Assembly: GCA_024403355.1 (NCBI GenBank)
Contig: JAKSRW010000023.1
Span: 1-49,904 of the forward strand
Direction of reading: 5' to 3'
Source of the DNA: Lachnospiraceae bacterium
Lineage (GTDB): Bacteria > Bacillota > Clostridia > Lachnospirales > Lachnospiraceae
DNA: 49,904 nt
A program made the translations under genes and the position numbers. Below, piece by piece: positions 48,051-49,904 of the stretch. Below the pieces are notes generated by a model, which saw nothing but the letters and a program-made list of their open reading frames with translations, was not told the origin of the DNA and did not search any database. Position 1 is the first letter of the stretch. Each line of letters begins with the position of its first letter.

Positions 48051-48124
48051 TTTGCATGATGTTTTATAAATGTTGCATAGAAATTGCATGAGGGATTGAC
48101 AAAACAATTACTATGCAATATAAT
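48051..48124 (+). promoter_or_regulatory. Consensus promoter with TTGCAT/CTATGCAA sites for the HTH gene
   Basis: TTGACA at 48096, 17 bases, TATAAT at 48119 is a perfect promoter. CTATGCAA (48111) lies in its spacer and is the inverse complement of TTGCATAG at 48073; further TTGCAT copies occur at 48052 and 48084. This spacing of half-sites around the promoter suggests an operator, likely for the HTH protein encoded just downstream. Confidence 0.75.
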
Positions 48125-48151
48125 ACAAAATTGAAGGAAGGTGAATGCAAT

Positions 48152-49126
48152 ATGAGAACAAAACTTATTAAAGTTGGAGAAGTTAATCCACAAGAACTTG
48201 CAAGAATATCTCAGATTATCAAAGGGTATATGACAGCGTCAGAAATGGCTACAAGATTAAAAGTAAATCCTTCTACTACATCAAGAATCTTGAATGCTAA
48301 GGTTACAGGATCTGTCGCAGAAGATACTCTTATTAGATTAGGCGAGATGATTACACCAGAGATGGGAATTACAAAAGAAGACTTATATGCTGCGAATGGC
48401 TATAAGGAAGTAGAAGATACATCAGTTCCATATTATGACTGGAGAGAAATGAGTCATATACTTGGAAGCATTATTGTACGTGCCGTTTCTAATAAAGGAA
48501 AGAGTGCATGGCGATTTATGGAAGAAGGTAGATTTCGTTATAAAGATATGTTATCCCTTCGCATGGATTTAGTTATAGAATGCGATGCTGTTGAAGATTA
48601 TAATCGTCCAGAAAACCATTTATGGGGATTTAATTATATGATTATGAGATATTCTTCAATGCAGATAAATGCTATAAAGCACGGAATCGAAAGAGAACGT
48701 GATTATAGAATGATGTTGCCTAGAATCGGAATGAGATTTATAGAGAGAATATCTATGTATGCGCTAATGTATAGTCAGATAACTAAAGAAGATTATGAAT
48801 TTGAAGAAGAGCTGATGGAACTTCCAGCTAAAATCTCATTCGTATATACTTCACAAGAAGAATACGATTATTTGATTGAAAAGTATAAAGATTTGAAAGT
48901 TCCAATGGAAGCATCAATAGTTCTTTTAGACTTGGAAGAAGGAAAGGTAATAGCAGAATTTCCATTGAAGCGGACTAATGGATACCGAGGACAGGTATTC
49001 TTTGACGGTCAGTATTTCGATGATGATGATAATCCAATTAGCGAGGAAGAGTATGATGAAATGCTTGATGAACTGGTCGAGGAATACATTAGTTCCGAAA
49101 AGAAAAAAGACAATAAAGATGAATAG
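48152..49126 (+). CDS. Helix-turn-helix regulator with large C-terminal domain
   Basis: ATG 48152 follows GGAAGGTGA, giving 324 residues (the frame extends 13 codons further into the promoter). Residues ~12-52 form an XRE-like HTH: MTASEMATRLKVNPSTTSR is the core. A long C-terminal region of unknown type follows, with aromatic and charged segments (YYDWREMSHILGSIIVRAV, FNYMIMRYSSMQINAIKHG) and an acidic end (DDDDNPISEEEYDEMLDELV). The C-terminal part could sense a ligand or bind a partner. Sites around its own promoter suggest autoregulation. It may control nearby genes of this accessory block; the family is not one I recognise. Confidence 0.75.
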   Translation: MRTKLIKVGEVNPQELARISQIIKGYMTASEMATRLKVNPSTTSRILNAKVTGSVAEDTLIRLGEMITPEMGITKEDLYAANGYKEVEDTSVPYYDWREMSHILGSIIVRAVSNKGKSAWRFMEEGRFRYKDMLSLRMDLVIECDAVEDYNRPENHLWGFNYMIMRYSSMQINAIKHGIERERDYRMMLPRIGMRFIERISMYALMYSQITKEDYEFEEELMELPAKISFVYTSQEEYDYLIEKYKDLKVPMEASIVLLDLEEGKVIAEFPLKRTNGYRGQVFFDGQYFDDDDNPISEEEYDEMLDELVEEYISSEKKKDNKDE

Positions 49127-49137
49127 GGAGGATTTGA

Positions 49138-49329
49138 ATGAAGAGAGAACCGACAGCTGTATATATCGGAGACCATAAAGTTGGTTACCGTGGAGAGAAA
49201 GATGGAGTGAGAGGGCTCCTATATAAAAAAGGAAATGAAGTGGTGTTTAAGACCTGTGACTTATTATTGCAGGATTTATATAAAGGTCCAGTTGAAAAAT
49301 TGGATAATGTTCCAGAGTTAAGTAGGTAA
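49138..49329 (+). CDS. Small unknown protein, 63 residues
   Basis: It starts 12 bases after the HTH gene with GGGAGGA upstream, so it is translationally linked. The sequence is mostly charged with no membrane segment (AVYIGDHKVGYRGEKDG, EVVFKTCDLLLQDLY). It may be a small beta protein. I do not recognise it. The close coupling to the regulator suggests a partner, for example an antitoxin-like or accessory protein, but nothing in the sequence proves it. Confidence 0.6.
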   Translation: MKREPTAVYIGDHKVGYRGEKDGVRGLLYKKGNEVVFKTCDLLLQDLYKGPVEKLDNVPELSR

Positions 49330-49410
49330 TAATACTTGGTATGCCGAGAGCGTGCATATCAGTCAATCCTAGGCTCGATTGTACTTGACGGTGCTGCTCG
49401 TGAACGTGGC

Positions 49411-49461
49411 AAGCCGAGGTGTTGATGGATTTTACAGATCCATCATGCCTCGGCTTTTTTT
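49411..49461 (+). terminator. Strong terminator after the HTH operon
   Basis: AAGCCGAGG at 49411 pairs with CCTCGGCTT ending 49456; TTGATGGAT and ATCCATCA extend the stem; seven T follow. The 80 bases before it (49330-49410) hold no gene. Confidence 0.92.
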
Positions 49462-49490
49462 GTTAAAATAAATGTATTGGAGGAATACAA

Positions 49491-49664
49491 ATGGAATTTA
49501 CAAGAATTTATTGTCAGGAAAAGAATTGTCCTTATCACAAGAAAACGGGATGCTGTTTGTGTGAGGTGGATGCGGAATCTGTTAAGAAAGATCCTAACCT
49601 TGTTACAAGAAATAAATGCAAACAGAAGAACAGCCTAATTGTCTACGGAAGGCCGGCTGCTTAA
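49491..49664 (+). CDS. Very small Cys-rich protein, 57 residues
   Basis: This ATG has TTGGAGGA seven bases upstream and runs 57 codons to TAA 49664. It has six cysteines: CQEKNC, then CCLC, then KCKQKN, with a His between (CPYHKKTGCC), a pattern fit for zinc binding. The ribosome site, the Cys pattern and the position before a terminator support it as real. The function is unknown. It is too short to have been picked up by most gene-length cut-offs. Confidence 0.6.
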   Translation: MEFTRIYCQEKNCPYHKKTGCCLCEVDAESVKKDPNLVTRNKCKQKNSLIVYGRPAA

Positions 49665-49688
49665 ACTTAATATCATACTCGTAGAGGA

Positions 49689-49781
49689 TGCCTCACAGAA
49701 GCGCATGGACTACAGAAAATAGGAAATCGGATAAGATTTCTTATTTCTAATGTTCGTGTGATTCTGTGAGGTATTTTTTTT
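49689..49781 (+). terminator. Long hairpin with inner stem and T-tract
   Basis: CCTCACAGAA at 49691 pairs with TTCTGTGAGG ending 49771, and CGCATG/CGTGTG extends it. Inside, AATAGGAAATC and GATTTCTTATT form a second stem. Eight T follow. It is a terminator for the Cys-rich gene, but the two-part fold could also be a small RNA. The last 123 bases of the window (49782-49904) hold nothing that I can identify. Confidence 0.75.
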
Positions 49782-49904
49782 GTGTTTTCGACTTAATCTG
49801 ACATTTTTAAGAAAACGGAAGAAAAAATGGAGAATAAGTAAGTAGATAACAAAATCGTTATAGTACCTTGAACACCGATATGGTGGCACAAGTGATTGTG
49901 TCTC

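Noticed and set aside
47960..48193. 77-residue minus-strand reading frame before the HTH gene
   Set aside because: It covers the consensus promoter and operator-like sites of the HTH gene and lacks a recognisable start context.

Overview
The window looks like chromosomal DNA of an anaerobic Gram-positive Clostridia member, most likely Lachnospiraceae. This rests on AT-leaning codon use, strong AGGAGG-type ribosome binding sites, TTGACA/TATAAT promoters, a lysine riboswitch before dapA, and gene neighbourhoods (DUF6145-like gene, dusB, coaX) that I associate with that family. No rRNA, tRNA, CRISPR array, transposase or integrase was seen. All calls come from reading the sequence and recalling families; no search was run.

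Region 1 (1 to about 18.35 kb) is most of a contractile injection system (CIS) locus, all on the + strand. A partial repeat protein and an 848-residue unrecognised protein are followed by two tube/baseplate-initiator (CIS_tube) paralogues, a gpD-like hub, a gpV-like spike, a gp25 wedge, two baseplate J proteins and a gpI-like protein. Next come a STAS-domain protein, an Afp15/Pvc15-like AAA+ ATPase, a membrane protein with a GHKL ATPase domain but no phospho-acceptor histidine, and a membrane-anchored acidic protein with two SH3-like domains. Sheath and inner tube genes are not seen and would be expected upstream. The AAA+ ATPase and the absence of capsid, terminase and lysis genes argue for an extracellular-CIS or type VI-like particle rather than a prophage. 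The STAS/ATPase pair and the wall-type SH3 protein suggest signalling control and envelope attachment.

Region 2 (18.36-39.84 kb) is mostly housekeeping: an MBL-fold hydrolase, a PHP phosphoesterase, a zinc-ribbon protein, a secreted GLUG-repeat protein, deoD, riboswitch-controlled dapA with dapB, a YolD-like gene divergent from a Y-family polymerase, a HAD phosphatase, a small conserved gene, dusB-coaX-MATE, a large repeat-tailed membrane protein, asd, adenine deaminase and rlmD. dapA, dapB and asd all serve the aspartate/lysine pathway but are not one operon.

Region 3 (39.85-47.88 kb) is a type I restriction-modification island: a four-copy 30-bp tandem repeat bracketed by inverted 9-mers, hsdM, a small Cys-containing gene, hsdS, an out-of-frame extra target-recognition module, hsdR and a GIY-YIG/DUF4357 protein. 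hsdS holds a (TAEL)3 spacer repeat like that of EcoR124-family enzymes and a (GACA)14 tract just before its stop. Together these predict two kinds of specificity switching: spacer-length change and frame-dependent fusion to a third recognition domain.

Region 4 (47.9-49.9 kb) holds an HTH regulator with palindromic sites around its promoter, two very small proteins and two strong hairpin terminators. Its codon use resembles the restriction island and it may be part of the same accessory block.
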